Source of the DNA: Toxoplasma gondii ME49 | Lineage: Eukaryota > Apicomplexa > Conoidasida > Eucoccidiorida > Sarcocystidae | Assembly: GCF_000006565.2 (NCBI RefSeq) | Contig: NC_031475.1 | Coordinates: forward strand, 1,075,535-1,139,534 | Length of the DNA: 64,000 bases | Direction: 5' to 3' | Shown: positions 46,894 to 59,030 of the stretch, one piece after another | Numbering within the stretch: the first letter of the stretch is position 1 | Layout of the letters: each line of letters starts with the position of its first letter | Notes under the pieces: model-generated | Told to the model about the DNA's origin: nothing | Databases searched by the model: none | What the model saw: the letters and a program-made list of their open reading frames with translations, nothing else | Translations under genes and position numbers: made by a program

Positions 46894-48859
46894 ATTTTAG
46901 CTTTCTGTCATCCTGTCTCCCCTTCTTACCCTCAGTTATTGTCCAGTGAACAGAAGAATCAGGTGTCTGCTAGCTTCTTCTTCCGTCCGCCCTCTCCACG
47001 TCGAAGCGGGAAAGTCTTGTCCTGATTCGACTGTTCACGCTTGCTAGGATGACGCAGACGTTTCATATATACCGTGACGATTTTGTACGTATTCACATCC
47101 GGAAAGACATTTACTACTGATATTGTTCATAGTTGATTCACAAAATCGCGAAACATATCCGTTGACATGTGTGGTGAAGAAAAGCCATTCACATTCCCTT
47201 GTCGGAAGATGCGGTGAAAAAATCTTTCCTCGTTCCCCGGTGGACGCTCTTTCGTTGCCCCTTCAGACATCGTGTATCCTCGGTGTGAATGCCGTTCGAG
47301 TATTGTTTGGCACATGTATTCCAGGGGAGCATCGAGCGTCCGTGTCTTAGGGGCCAGAAGAGGGGCGTTAGTGTGACTATCGTGGAAAGGGCATGGCTAT
47401 GTGGGAGGTCCTGCAACGATATCACAAGGTATTTGTCAGTGGGGGGATTTGTTACTGTGCTCCTTCCTGCTGTTCAAATGGGCGCCTGGCGTGCGCGCTC
47501 CTCTACGTTCTGACCTCTTGTTGTCAGATACATATAGCCGGAAATGACAAACTCGAGGACTTTTTTTCTCATCTTCAGTACCAAAAATTAATCGTCCTGA
47601 TACACATTAACAAACGCGTTCAAAATATCTTCCGTGAATGATAGGTATCGACTGATGTCGGCTCCGGCTGTCCGGCGTACAGAGATCAGAAGCACGGTGG
47701 GCCGCAGAAGTTTCAGCGAAGACGTGCGGTCCCACCTCACACATTTGCGTAGAAGTGACTACCGGGAAGAGCGCAATGTAGAACAGTGTGGGCAGACGCC
47801 AGACATTTGTGAGGACTGCTAATCAGACTTCTAGTCAAACGAACGACACCGATTCAGCTCTGACTCAGGTAGCAGAGACCCGTTTTACCTCCCATGGAAG
47901 AAAAGAACGTAGCTGGACCGTGTAATTGTCAAATTAAAACTAGATATTGTCTCTGGACGAAATGATCCCCGATTCGTAACCGTGTTATATTCGAATCGAA
48001 CAGACACATTATAGTGCCTCGGATACTGAAAGTGACTCCAGTCAGTTATAAGCTTATTTTAAGGCAAAACACTTGCTACGTATCGTGACGATCCTGACGA
48101 GGTCAAGTTGTAAGAATCCCCGTTGGGACGACTGGTATGCTGTGCGGTGCTAACCTTAATTCCACGCTGAACTTACCCTCTCCCTCTGTGGTGGAAGAGC
48201 GGAATCTCGATGCCACAGACGAAATTTGTGGTCGGATTGCTTAACTATGTGTCAGCGCCGCATTTTCACGAGCCACAATGACACCGCCTATCTTTCCTAC
48301 ACAGCGGAGTTCTTGAAGAAAGCTGGGCTATGACCCGTCTTGCTTGCAAACACATCTAATCCATTAAAGCGTCTTCGTCGCCTGTCGGGAGTGGTGGTAT
48401 TTGGTCTTGTGTGTAATCCGGAAATACGGTAACTGGTGTCTATGGATCTACATGATGTAACTCCCTACGAAATCCGTCGCGGTCTTACTATAGTACTGTC
48501 TGCGACCTGTTGGGAGTAACAGTGGTGGGTTTCACCGGCTCGATAGTAGTCTGCATCTGCTACGACACTTTTTGGCTGAATAAACAAAGTAGGTCGACGT
48601 TTGACACATGAAGCAAACTACGGAAGGCTGATAGGCGACAAAGAGCGCCATGAGCACTGGCGTACGTCTGTCTGAATCAATCAATTCGAAAAGTCCGTTC
48701 TCCAATGCTTTTTTCTCGTGCAGTTTTTATCCGAAAAGAACACAGCACAATTTTGAGACATCCCTCATTCGTCACGAGATTCTCCTGACAAAATTGGAAC
48801 AGCAAAAGCGCCTTCACGGTTCAACACAGGCAGGCCGTCGATCCGTTTGACAAGCGCCT
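46894..48859. other. Convergent intergenic region
   Basis: 2 kb of AT-richer DNA between the 3' ends of the RRM gene (+) and the next minus-strand gene. Only short frames; nothing recognised. Confidence 0.5.
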
Positions 48860-51800
48860 CTACGAACAGCACAGATGTGTGACGCGTCTCTCCCCGGTTC
48901 CGCCATTGCCAGAAACACCGGCTGAACTTAGCCACGAATCCAGCAGCTTGAAACGAGCGACAGCTGCCTGGAGACTTGAGAGCTCACGTCTAAACCGACT
49001 CAACACCACTCCTGGGCATGATGAAACGTCACATCGACAAATCTCCTGCCTAGGATGCTGGTGTATTGACCGGAAAAATATCTACATGCTCTACATGCAT
49101 TCGCCATCAGGGACAAGAATCCGACCAACACACAAAATGGTGTAAGAGGAACACAGCGCCTACCAGAAATGAGCGACTGATGAACCTTCGCTGTCTTGAG
49201 AGCCCTTTGGCCACCCAGACCGCAAGGCCTTTTGCGTCGCAACTCCAGAAGTCTTTCCAACTGATGATCAGCACCCCATGCAGTGACGTGCACCCCAGCA
49301 TCTCACAAATCAAAACGGCGGGTAGAAAAAACTGGCAGCATTAACAGTCTGGATTCCAGGAGCAAAAATACGCCCTCCACTCTCCAACCGGCTCCCACCA
49401 GACGCAGGGCCAGCCTACCGTGCAAATATTGAATCCTCGTAGACGTGCCCAACTCCATCACACATTCTGTAGAACAATGCTGGGAGACAGTTCCGTTACT
49501 CGTTGGTACGGAACTTGTATACTGGGCAGATTCTACACCAACCAATGAAAAGACATCGGACCTCGAGACAAGGCAAGAACTCAACACTGACGAATTCCTT
49601 GCCTCTCCTCTTGTGTTCGACGTGCTCGGAAAGCACTGTTCGCTTTCCAAAGGCGAGAAAGGTAACTTAGGATTATGAACCCTTGACGCCACAACCAGAA
49701 AAACACACCACTTCCAATTCCTACGATTACGCGGGCAGCACTACATAATGGAAAAACGGCGGGAACACACTGTGCCTCCCCCCTGTAGAAAACTTCACCG
49801 TACCACATCGCAGGAGAAAGAATACAACGCAAAAACCCCGTTCGCTTCTTCTTCGCTGTTTTGCCCACCCAGGTGGCTTCAAGAGAACACAAAACTTCCG
49901 AGGGCGCACTCTATAAGCTGCGATTCGGAAAATACTACCACCATAACGACACCCTCCGTCTGCATCCCTATCCAGTGGGTGACAGAGACTTCGAAACTTC
50001 CCGTCCTCGCCTAAAGAAGACTCCCAGATCTTCTCGCACTGCCAACGCATGCACTACGTGTGTGTGTTTCTGTGGACGCAGCTTTGGTGAAACACAGGCA
50101 CCGCGCCACGTCTGGCACATCCTGCCAGTCGTTTTCTTCCTAAAGACTTTGGGAATTGAGGTGTTCGCGGTCACGTTTCGACCCTTGTCATTTCACAAAA
50201 AACTCGCACTCAGCGTGCTATTATCTATTTCACATCGCGCGAAAACGTCCCCGAAGGCCTCGCACACACGTGCACCTCACTGCTTCGGGTCCACCTCCAC
50301 CTAACGCAGTGAAGAGAATTCTGCCCGGCTTTGCGGTGAATGTCTGGGGTTTGTGTGCTTGGTAAGAATAACAGGCCAACACTCAGAGTCATAGTAATTC
50401 GGGATAAAAGCGCCACCCATGTTTCGGTGGCCTTGCTCATTCGCCGCGCCACTCTATTGCTGGTGCACCGGGAATATCAGCCTCGACACAAGCTCTCCGT
50501 TCCGTCGTCTTTCCTCCGAAAACTCCTCTCAGCACTACAACCTAATAACTTCCACAAGAACGCGTCGATGTTGCCGCTCCCAACACTATTTCAAAGAACT
50601 CAAGCTTCCACTCTTCCTGGCTGGCGAGCAGGAGGGGGGGGCGAACTGAACAAATTTGTTCTGTATCTCTCCGCGTTGTCCAAAGACGCCTCCCTGGCAC
50701 ATGCACCGCATCTGCTTTTCTGTCACACCGTTGTCGGCCCTTGCTGACGAGGCAAACCTTGCCGGCACCGTGACATCCACTCCGACAGCCTCCACATTTT
50801 TCGGTGGTCTCTTCTGCAGCTCCGTCACCTCTGGAGTAGCCAGCAGACGCATCGCCACACTCCCCTGTTCACCCCACCCACATCACTGCCTCCTGCACCT
50901 AAAACCAATATAATCACCCATTAAAACTCATTCTAATGCAGCCTCTATTTTCCACGCTCGACGGACGCTGTGCTCTCCCAGCCGGGTCTATCCAAAAAGA
51001 CCGACGCATGCTCTCCGGTCCCGGTATTCGCAAGGAAGCTGGAGGAGAATCGGCCTGTCGGCTTCGCCTTCCCGTCCACCCGCGAACACGAGCACCGATG
51101 AGGCGTGGTAATAATGTGCATCGAGAAAACACGCCTGCTTTCCCGGAGAGGTTGCGCAAGACATTCCGGCAAACCGTGGCAGGAGTATTGAGGCGCAGGT
51201 ACCCGTCCAAAAATGTCTGCTACTCTCTCGAGCGATCCCGAAGTCTTAGAGTGTCTCGTCCCCCCAAATACTGGTTGAGACACGGTGGAAGGCTCCACGG
51301 GGTCATTCGCCACTTGCGACTGACACTCTTGATGGTCTGGCAAAACAAGGGGTACGCGTACCAGAATCGGATGCGTCCCTGCGTTAAAAGAGCAGCACTC
51401 AGAGGAGTACGTGACATCCAACAGCCCCTCTAGACACCGGAGGTTGTCCAGCGGCGACGACGCTGTCCCCCCCACCTCACAGTTGGGCAGAAACAGGTGG
51501 TCCCTGCCGATGCCCGCACCTGCAGCCATTGTGTTTCCCTCTACTTTACTCTGTAAACAGGGAGACCACCGGGAAAACAAGGACTACGTCGACACCGAAA
51601 GATCCCGGTGGGCTCGGGCCAAGACGGGATACATGCACACGACTCGGATACCGAGAAAAGAAGCGGGGAAGAAAACAGAAGAAAGGACAGAACCGTCAGA
51701 TGAGAACGCAGTGCACTGTCTTCCACACAAAAGGCGCAAGCCGTCTGTCCACCGAAAAGCTGACTCTGTACAATGCCTGGAAGACGCCAAGCTACTGGGA

Positions 51801-53099
51801 AGACACCGTCACCAGTGAACAACCAGGGAACATCCAGCCTCGACAGAATCTGACAGACGAAAGGCGACTGCGAGTCAACACGAGTTGAGATACCCAGAGA
51901 CCAAACCGGACTGTACACACGACTGCCACCGTTTCTGCGCAGTACTCGATTGCTGTATCAACCACACTACTGCCACAGATTCGTCTCCAAAAGCAGCTGT
52001 ACGAACGATTCCAACCGTTTCTTCCATCTGGCAGACATAACGGCGTCTCTTGCCCGAACTCCAGGTAACTCGTGGTCCGCCTTTGCACGGTTAGGGCAGG
52101 CACAAAATGCATTCGAAAAACAAGCGTGTCACCACCGGCGGATGCTAGAGCTGGAGACCAAAGAAAGCAGGAGAGCATCTGACGTCCGTCCCTTTACGAC
52201 GTGTGCCGTCCTATCACATAGGAAACGAAGTTGTCGTCCGCGGCCGTCCTACTGGGTAACACGCGTCCGTCTTGGGAGCAAGCAGCCACTGTGTACATTC
52301 GGACACGCACCACATACCATTTGGACATCTGTCCCACTGTCCCAATCTCGCGATCCAGGCAGCTCCTTTTGTGCCCTAGGCAAGACGGCCGACAGATGAA
52401 CATACGGGGAACTGCGAGGATGAGCCGGCAACGAACGGGACGGAAACGGATGGCTGGCACCTTTTCACGCTAAGAAGGAAATCATGACAACCAATTGACA
52501 CGCAGAATAGAAAATCAGTTGGTAACGCACCGGGCTAAAGGTGCCCCATGGGTCTACTGGAACGCCAGTTTTCTGTTGTGAATGCGCGGAGGCGTCTTGC
52601 GCACTTTCAACGGTATAGACACTTGATGGCAAGATTCCGTTTTCACACGCTCGTCTGTATTCGACCGCACAACAGGGGGTGCCACTTTTCCCTTCGCACC
52701 TGAATGCAAACGAAAAACTGCAACCGGAACAATATCGGAGATACTGTGCGGGAACACGCCATTACTTTTAGACGATGTAAGCGATTCAAAAAACCCTTGC
52801 TTTTCGGCCTGACTACGGGGTCGCCATCAGAGAAGCCGGCTGCAACACGACAGAGAAGCGTCCTGCCTAATATGCCTGATTAAATCGATAAGGCGCCACC
52901 CAGCTCGCCCCAATTAAACACTGCAGCCCAGAATGGGCAAACTGATCCTCAGGAAAACCCACATCAGTTTCGCTCCGCCTTTTTTTCCCTCCGGTACGGC
53001 CAACGACGCGTAGTGCTCCGCGCAGAAGCTTTCAGAACGCCAGCTACCCCACCAGGGACGCACACTGACTATTCCGAAAACGTCATGCGCGCTCGCCAT
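48860..53099 (-). CDS. Multi-exon gene(s) with helical C-terminus, partly resolved
   Basis: Coding signal is clearly on the minus strand, but the full chain is not solved. Firm 3' end: exon 49260-49164 (LERLLELRRKRPCGLGG...) joins in phase to 49011-48860 (LSRFRRELSSLQAAVARFKL...), ending at a stop; both look like amphipathic or coiled-coil helices. Likely internal exons are about 51550-50947 (some 200 open codons after a good TTTACAG acceptor, with PLVLPDHQEC and DIFGRVPAPQYSC), about 50866-50740 (MRLLATPEVTELQKRP) and about 50044-49877 (CEKIWESSLGEDGKFRSLC). A possible 5' end is the ATG at 53099 (MASAHDVFGIVSVRPWWG), joining to about 52711-52558 and 52469-52400 with correct phase. The block at 50947 ends in a stop, so there may be two genes here. 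No domain recognised. Confidence 0.45.
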
Positions 53100-54121
53100 G
53101 GCAGCCGTAGAGCCTGGAAAACGTTGTACAGTGATTTCATCTGTCCGCCACAGAGCGTCGGCCGTCCCTAGGTTCGGCGTTTTGACCGACTATAGGGCGA
53201 TGTGAAGCGGTATATAAAGCGACCTTGTTCTGAGCCGTTCTCAATCTTTCTTCCGTACTGTGCTGGCGAGCCTCGGAACAAGGTACCCGTCGCTGTAAGT
53301 CTCGAACACGTCCTGCTGCATTTGCGCCAAGTTACTGGTTTGATAGAGAAATCTTTAACTAGAGAGGACGGTGGGAGGTGGGTAGTCAACCGCACCATGC
53401 AAACTTAGGTTTGTGGCTTTCCCGTGCGTGTCTCGTATGCTCGCTCCGCCCCTTTATCTGCTGTTCCGTTGCAGCAGCAGCGCTGCAAATGTATGCTCTT
53501 TATCCAGGGGAAACACGCCGTTCTGCCTCCCCTTCCGAGTTTTACGATGGTTTGAGCGCGAGGAATGCAGGGATACCGGAGGAAGCGACGAGACGTAATT
53601 TGTTCCTCTGGTTCGTCGGGCTCGTTTTCCTTGTGCATGTTCTTGCAACAAGACAGTCCAGAAGCGGTGCCACTTTTCGTCGCTGACTGTTCGTTCAGCG
53701 GCTCCCACCTTAAGTTGCGAGAGCGGTTTCAGTCGCCTTTCCTCGGAGCTTTTTAGGACCCTAGCTACGGTGTGCGCGTGGTCGATATCTAGTACATTGG
53801 TGGTCGTTTTGTGTAGCAATCTGTGCACCCCAAGTTGGCTTGCATGCGGCACACCTGTTTTTCTCCGCTTTTTCCTGCATCGCGTCACGCTCCATCCACA
53901 TATCTGTCTGTGTCTTTCGTTCTACCCTCGGGTTTTTGCTGCCTGCCGCCTCCTGTTCTTCACACTATCTCGAGCCATTTCCTCCGGATATCTCCACCTT
54001 TCTTCACCATCCACCGCCAGTTGCCCTACCATCGTGTGGCGCTCGCCCCCTGTTCCGTCCGCCTTTCTGCCTCATTTCTCTCGGGCCCCCATGACAACGT
54101 GTTCTCCCACGGCCTTCTCCT
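53100..54121. other. Divergent intergenic region
   Basis: 1 kb between the putative 5' end of the unresolved minus-strand gene and the polytopic gene (+). The last 350 bases are strongly pyrimidine-rich (CTC/TTC runs), as expected for a 5' leader. Confidence 0.45.
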
Positions 54122-57100
54122 ATGCGAGCTTATTCCGGCTACGGGCGGACAGGCAGCCCTGGCGGGAGCATGCCGTCTAGCGGCTTCTTTGCCTCTGGAG
54201 CATTGGGATCGGGCGGCCTCGGCTCTGGAACTCTGACGATGACGTTAAGTCATCCAAGCGGCGCTCAGGGGGCTGGCGGCCCCAACAACTCTCGGTCCCG
54301 CCACACAAAGCCGAGGCGCAGCAGCTGCAGGACGGCCTGCGCCGTTCTCGGCTTCGGCCGGGTGACGGGTGTGTATCTCTTCTCCTGCCTTGCATGCATC
54401 AGCGTCGCCGTCGCCTTCAATACAACGGGCCCATCAGGTGTGCAGAACACGCCCGCCGCTATTCTCGTTTGCTTGGAAGCTGTAGTCGGCTCGGGTCGAG
54501 GGGCGAGTCGGACAGCCATCAGCGTCTCAACCTGTCTCGTTGGTGCCTCCTCCGGGCACTCTGGCTCTCTCCGAAGCACGGAGAGCAGTCAACAGAGAAC
54601 AATTTGTGGCGGGTTGCTTTGCATAGTCGGCACAAACACCTCCGGGACTGATCAAAGCAGCCAGTGGGACTGACTCGGACTTTTTCGGGAGTGGTTCAAC
54701 GGGTTTTCGTGCTTTATCTGTGTCCGCTCAGCCTACGAGTACTACGTTAGCTGCCACGGAGACGGGACGGTGTCCCACGGATTCTTCCTGCTGCTCGTTG
54801 CCGCCCAACTGTTTTTCATCGTCCTGAAGTGGTGGAGACCACAGCAGTCTGCCTGGCACTGGATGGGGGCTGTATCGGGGCCCGAGCGCTCCTCTCCCCC
54901 TACCGGTTTGGTTGCCGCGTTTCCGCTGGAGACTCGGACGGCCGTGCCCTCCGGGAAGAAAGGCCGCTTGGAGCAGGGGGACATCCATAAAGGAGTCGAC
55001 CCCGCCGCTGTCGTCGTCTCTGCTGTGCGAGGCTCCGGTGTACGGACACCCGGCGGACACGCACAGCCGGCGGCAGCAGACGCAGGCGACCCGTCTGGGT
55101 CTGCCGCTTGGATGCAGGGAGGTTTTCGCCTGCCGGCCGGCGCGCGCCACGCAGAAGACGATCTCTCTCAAAGTGCTCAGAGTGCACAGAGAGGCGCTTT
55201 CAAGAAGGGACCAGACGGGGCGAGAGAGCTCACTTCCTCAATGGGTATGGTGAGTCTTCCGCTGTTCTTGGGGCTGGTCCAGGATTTGCCTGCAGACGAG
55301 ACACTCCAGTGTGGTAGCGTCGTCCATGAGAGGAACCTTTTTTCTTGCATGCTTTCAAGATCCGTTATGCCGAGCAGCAACTCCAGCGTAAGAGGAGAAA
55401 GGCAGATGCCACGTCCGTGGAGGTTTTTACACGCGTTGCACGTAGAAAAGAAACCTTTCGAGAGCCGTCTCTGGTCTACTTGAGAGCAGCCGTCGCAGGT
55501 TTTGGTTTTTCAGCATGCAGAGCTCGCAGACTTGCTCGCTCCTCTTCGAGCTGTCCAGTTGAAGACGCTTCTGTTTGTTGTTTTAAGGCTCCCATGGCGA
55601 CCGACACAGGAACATCCACAGCCACTGGAATCGGCACGAGCTCCGCAGGGATCTCGAAATTGTTCCTGGAAGAAGCGCCCGATGGAGAAGGCTACGAGGA
55701 TCGACAGGAGTATGCAGCGGGGCTTGGCGGTATGGCACTGATTTTGCGTCCTCGACTGCGACGAGAAATAGGATCAATTTTTCTGTGAATGAAAGTAGAA
55801 ATGCAACTGACGAAGATGCTGTTGGTGTAATACGAACTAATGTAAAAATAGGCTTTCTCACCTGTACGGCTAGAGGCGGAGGACTCGAACGCTCACGGAA
55901 CTGCGGCAGAACCAAAAGATAAGGATCTGGCCTCCTGCTCTACATCTGGAGACTCTGAGTAACACTCGCGCACAAGCTGTACAGACAGCGTATGTTGATG
56001 CCGGGCAGACTCAAACAATGCAGTGCCTATCATCTCCGGAGAAAGACACAAAACGCGCTCAAACCTGGCCCAGAATCTGCAGAGACGTTTGCCCCTATGT
56101 AGGGGACGACGAGCCGTAGATCGTAAAGGTTTCTGCTTGCCCGATCCGAGTTCAACGGCGTTAGCAGAGCATGTCCACGTGTATTAATCCGACATAGATA
56201 CTGAGTCTCACCTGGTATCATTCTCAGATTTTATTCGGCTGTCAAGTTCTCCCTTCTCCCTCGCTGTGTCGATTTAGCAGGGACCTGTCTTCATGCATCC
56301 CTGAGAGAGCGAACGCATTCGGCGTCTTTTGAATCACGTCTCTTACGCTCGCTGTCGTTTTCTCACCTTTTTTCCAGATTTAGAAAGCGGCAGGAACGGC
56401 CAGGTCTTTTGCTCTGGCGGTGGGGATTGCCTCGTCCCCTCGTGGCGCCCCACAGGCATCTGCTGGAATTGTAGGTGGTTGGAAATGAAAACAAAAGCCT
56501 CAAAACATGTTCTGTTTAGACGAAATCTTCGGGAAAAGCCGACAAAGACCTCTGCAGAATACCTCCAACGTTGCGAGGACTGCGTTTCCTTTTGTAGAAA
56601 AAGCGACAACTGATGCTGTGCTGTTTGGTTCTCGGGAACGGTGGAACTTTCTCTGCTGTATCGGGTATATGCGCCTGCGTCGGCCTCGGTTTCTTTCTTT
56701 CTGGGGAGTCTCGAGAGGTCGACTTTCGAGTTTGCTTCGCAGCTTTTTTTCGCTTCTCCAGCCTATGGGCCTCCTCGTTTGTGACCAGGCGACGCACGCC
56801 TGTCGTCTGTGTCGCCTGTTTTTTTCGCAGCGACCTGGGTCACGATGGAGTACCTCATCTACGGCCTCGGCTTCTACTCCGCAGTGCTCGGGTGGCGCGT
56901 CTACGGAGGCGCCACCACGAGCAATTTCACAACGCTCAGAACCTGCGACCATATGAACGTTTTGTCCTTCGGGGCAGATCTGTCAGTGCACCTGAACTCT
57001 CCCACGGAACCACCACATACTGAAAGATCTGGATTGGTGTCCGTCTACTTCCACCAACTATATATATATATATATTTATGTATGGATATATATATGTATA

Positions 57101-59030
57101 TGCATGCACACACGTATGTAGATATATATATATATATATTTCTGTGCATGTGCTTCTACATATATATATATATATATATTCACATGTGTGTATTACATTG
57201 GCATTTGCGTACGTGCCACTTGGCAGGTGTCCTTACATAGTTGAATGTTCTCTCGCATTTTTCGTTCCAAGTTGCCGTCAGCCCCTTTTTGGCGCAAGTC
57301 TGTTTGCTTTCTTCTCGCAGACCTCTCGTTGACAGCATTGTTTCAGATTTTGCTTTTCTGGAGAGTTACCTGGCACTGGCGACGACGATGCTGATCGTGC
57401 GCAAGTATCGCAACCCATACTGGCTCAGCTCATACTGCGGACCTGGTCTTATGCGGTAAGAGTTCTTTTTTCAGTTTTTATTCTATTCTAACGTGGTTTT
57501 TCTTACGACCTGTTAGTCTGCTGTCGCCTCCCGTATTCCATTTGCTCCCTCGTTTTCTTCTACATTTCTTCAAAAATCGTTTCAGCGACTAGTTTTGTTG
57601 GTCTTTGACAGTCGCTCCTCTGTTTTTGCTCCTCCGTCTTCCAACACCTCGAGAAACGGATTTTCATAGTTTTTCCACATTTTCCCTTCATTCTCTGCTC
57701 GGTTTCAGGCACTGCCCGGAAGCGCTGAAGACGGTCTTCATTTTCCAGGCGCTGCTTCAACTGGCGATTCTCGCGACGGCTACAGGGAAAATCGCTCTTT
57801 GTTGGATGACCGGTGGGTGTTTTGCATGCAAATCAAGAAACTGTTTTTCTTCGAGACAGCAGGACTTTTGCCTCCGACAAGTGCGGCGTCGTCTGGGGAG
57901 GGGGTGGCGGGAGCCAAATTTCAACTGGTTCCTTGTTCGCTGTGCCGACCACAGAATTCTTTGCTCTGCCTTTCACCTAGGCGCGTGCTCCCGAACCGAC
58001 TGTTTAGCTTTGCGAAACTGATTCTTTTCTGAAATGCTGTCTCCTCGCATGTTTCTTTGCTGTCGCAGGAGGGGTATCTTCGCTGTTGCGCTTGTTGTCT
58101 CGGTCCTGCTTTCCGGTCTTCTCACTCGCGCCCGTCTTTGTCTTTTCTCTGTTGTGTCTGTTTCTTGAACGTCGAACAGACAGGGACGAACGTTGGTCCA
58201 CTGCTGTCTCCGAGTCCTTTTCTGGCTTACACCTGGGTGCGTCTTTTTCCACTTCCCCTTTCTCTTCCTCGGTGGACTCGTCGCTTTCCTTCGCAGGCTA
58301 CGGGACTCCCATGCAGATCCTCTCTGCCTTCATACTCGTCAGCGTCGTGATGTGGACTGTCACCGTCTTGAGTCACGTCCTGCAAACAGAGCAGATGAAC
58401 CCTCCTCTCCTTCCCACCCTCGAGTACCACTGGCTGTGGTGAGAACGGAGAAGAAAAAGAGAAAACTGGAAAGGCGTGGAGTGGCCAGCAGCCAAGCGGC
58501 AGGCCGAAGGGAAGGGGAAGAGATGGAAGCCGCGACAGAGCGCAGAAGGAGAGAGAAGAAGAAAGAGGAGAAGAACAGGAAAAGAATTGAGTGAGAGAGG
58601 AAGAGAGAGAGAGGGAGATAGAGAGGGAGAGAGAGACAGAAAAGGAGAGGGAGAAGAAGAGAGAAAGTGGAACAGAAGATGGTATGCATGGGGATTTAAA
58701 AAGGAAACCGTAGGACAGACGGGATCTGAGAAAGGTAGAGTTCCACAACTATGTGGATTCTGTGGCCCGGCTGGTGTTTCGTTTCCGGTTTTTCTCCATT
58801 GAGAGCATTTTGGATTTCCCCATTTCCTCCGCAGGGCGATGATTTGCCAGGCCATCATTTGGTTTTGCGGCTTTCTCTTTTATCTCTCCGTCTACGGCGT
58901 CCGGTGCTGGCCCTTCCTCGCGCTTCATGCGGCGGCATGGCTCGGCTACGTTTCAATTACAGTGTGGAAATTCAGCTCCATCTTCCCCAACTGGATTTCC
59001 GGCACAGGCAAGAACCAATCTTCGATCTAA
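54122..59030 (+). CDS. Polytopic membrane protein, about eight spans
   Basis: Nine exons agree in phase: 54122-54437, 54732-55249, 55360-55387 (28 bases), 56378-56470, 56831-56981, 57321-57455, 57709-57812, 58297-58438 and 58835-59030, for about 560 residues. The N-terminus is Gly/Ser-rich, then a basic patch. Hydrophobic spans in order: VYLFSCLACISVAVAF; GFFLLLVAAQLFFIVLKWW; then, after a hydrophilic loop of about 150 residues, YLIYGLGFYSAVLGW; FLESYLALATTMLIV; FIFQALLQLAILAT; ILSAFILVSVVMWTVTV; ICQAIIWFCGFLFYLSVYGV; and FLALHAAAWLGYVSITVW. The loop before span 3 has three Cys and an NST glycosylation site (ICWNSTW), so it is probably luminal or extracellular. No family recognised; a receptor- or channel-like protein is possible. 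The exon 1 and exon 5 donors (GTGTGC, GTCAGT) are the weakest calls. Confidence 0.7.
57058..57182. repeat. TA microsatellite
   Basis: Several runs of (TA)n broken by TATG and CATG, within an intron of the polytopic gene. Resembles the tract at 706-862. Confidence 0.85.
58069..58236 (+). other. Possible cassette exon of the polytopic gene
   Basis: Flanked by a good acceptor (TGCTGTCGCAG) and a GTGCGT donor. It is 168 bases, a multiple of three, and enters and leaves with the same phase as its neighbours. Inclusion would add 56 residues with one hydrophobic stretch (FPVFSLAPVFVFSLLCLFL), hence one extra membrane span and an altered topology. It may instead be ordinary intron. Confidence 0.4.
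58500..58670. repeat. Purine-rich GA/GGAGA tract
   Basis: About 170 bases of nearly uninterrupted purine on the plus strand (GAGA, GGAGA, GAAGAA units) in the last intron of the polytopic gene. Short frames in it, on either strand, are low-complexity artefacts. Confidence 0.8.

Noticed and set aside
55576..55790. Gly/Thr-rich plus-strand frame (ATDTGTSTATG..) as an exon of the polytopic gene
   Set aside because: Its phase does not fit the 28-base microexon or the exon at 56378, which join each other directly.
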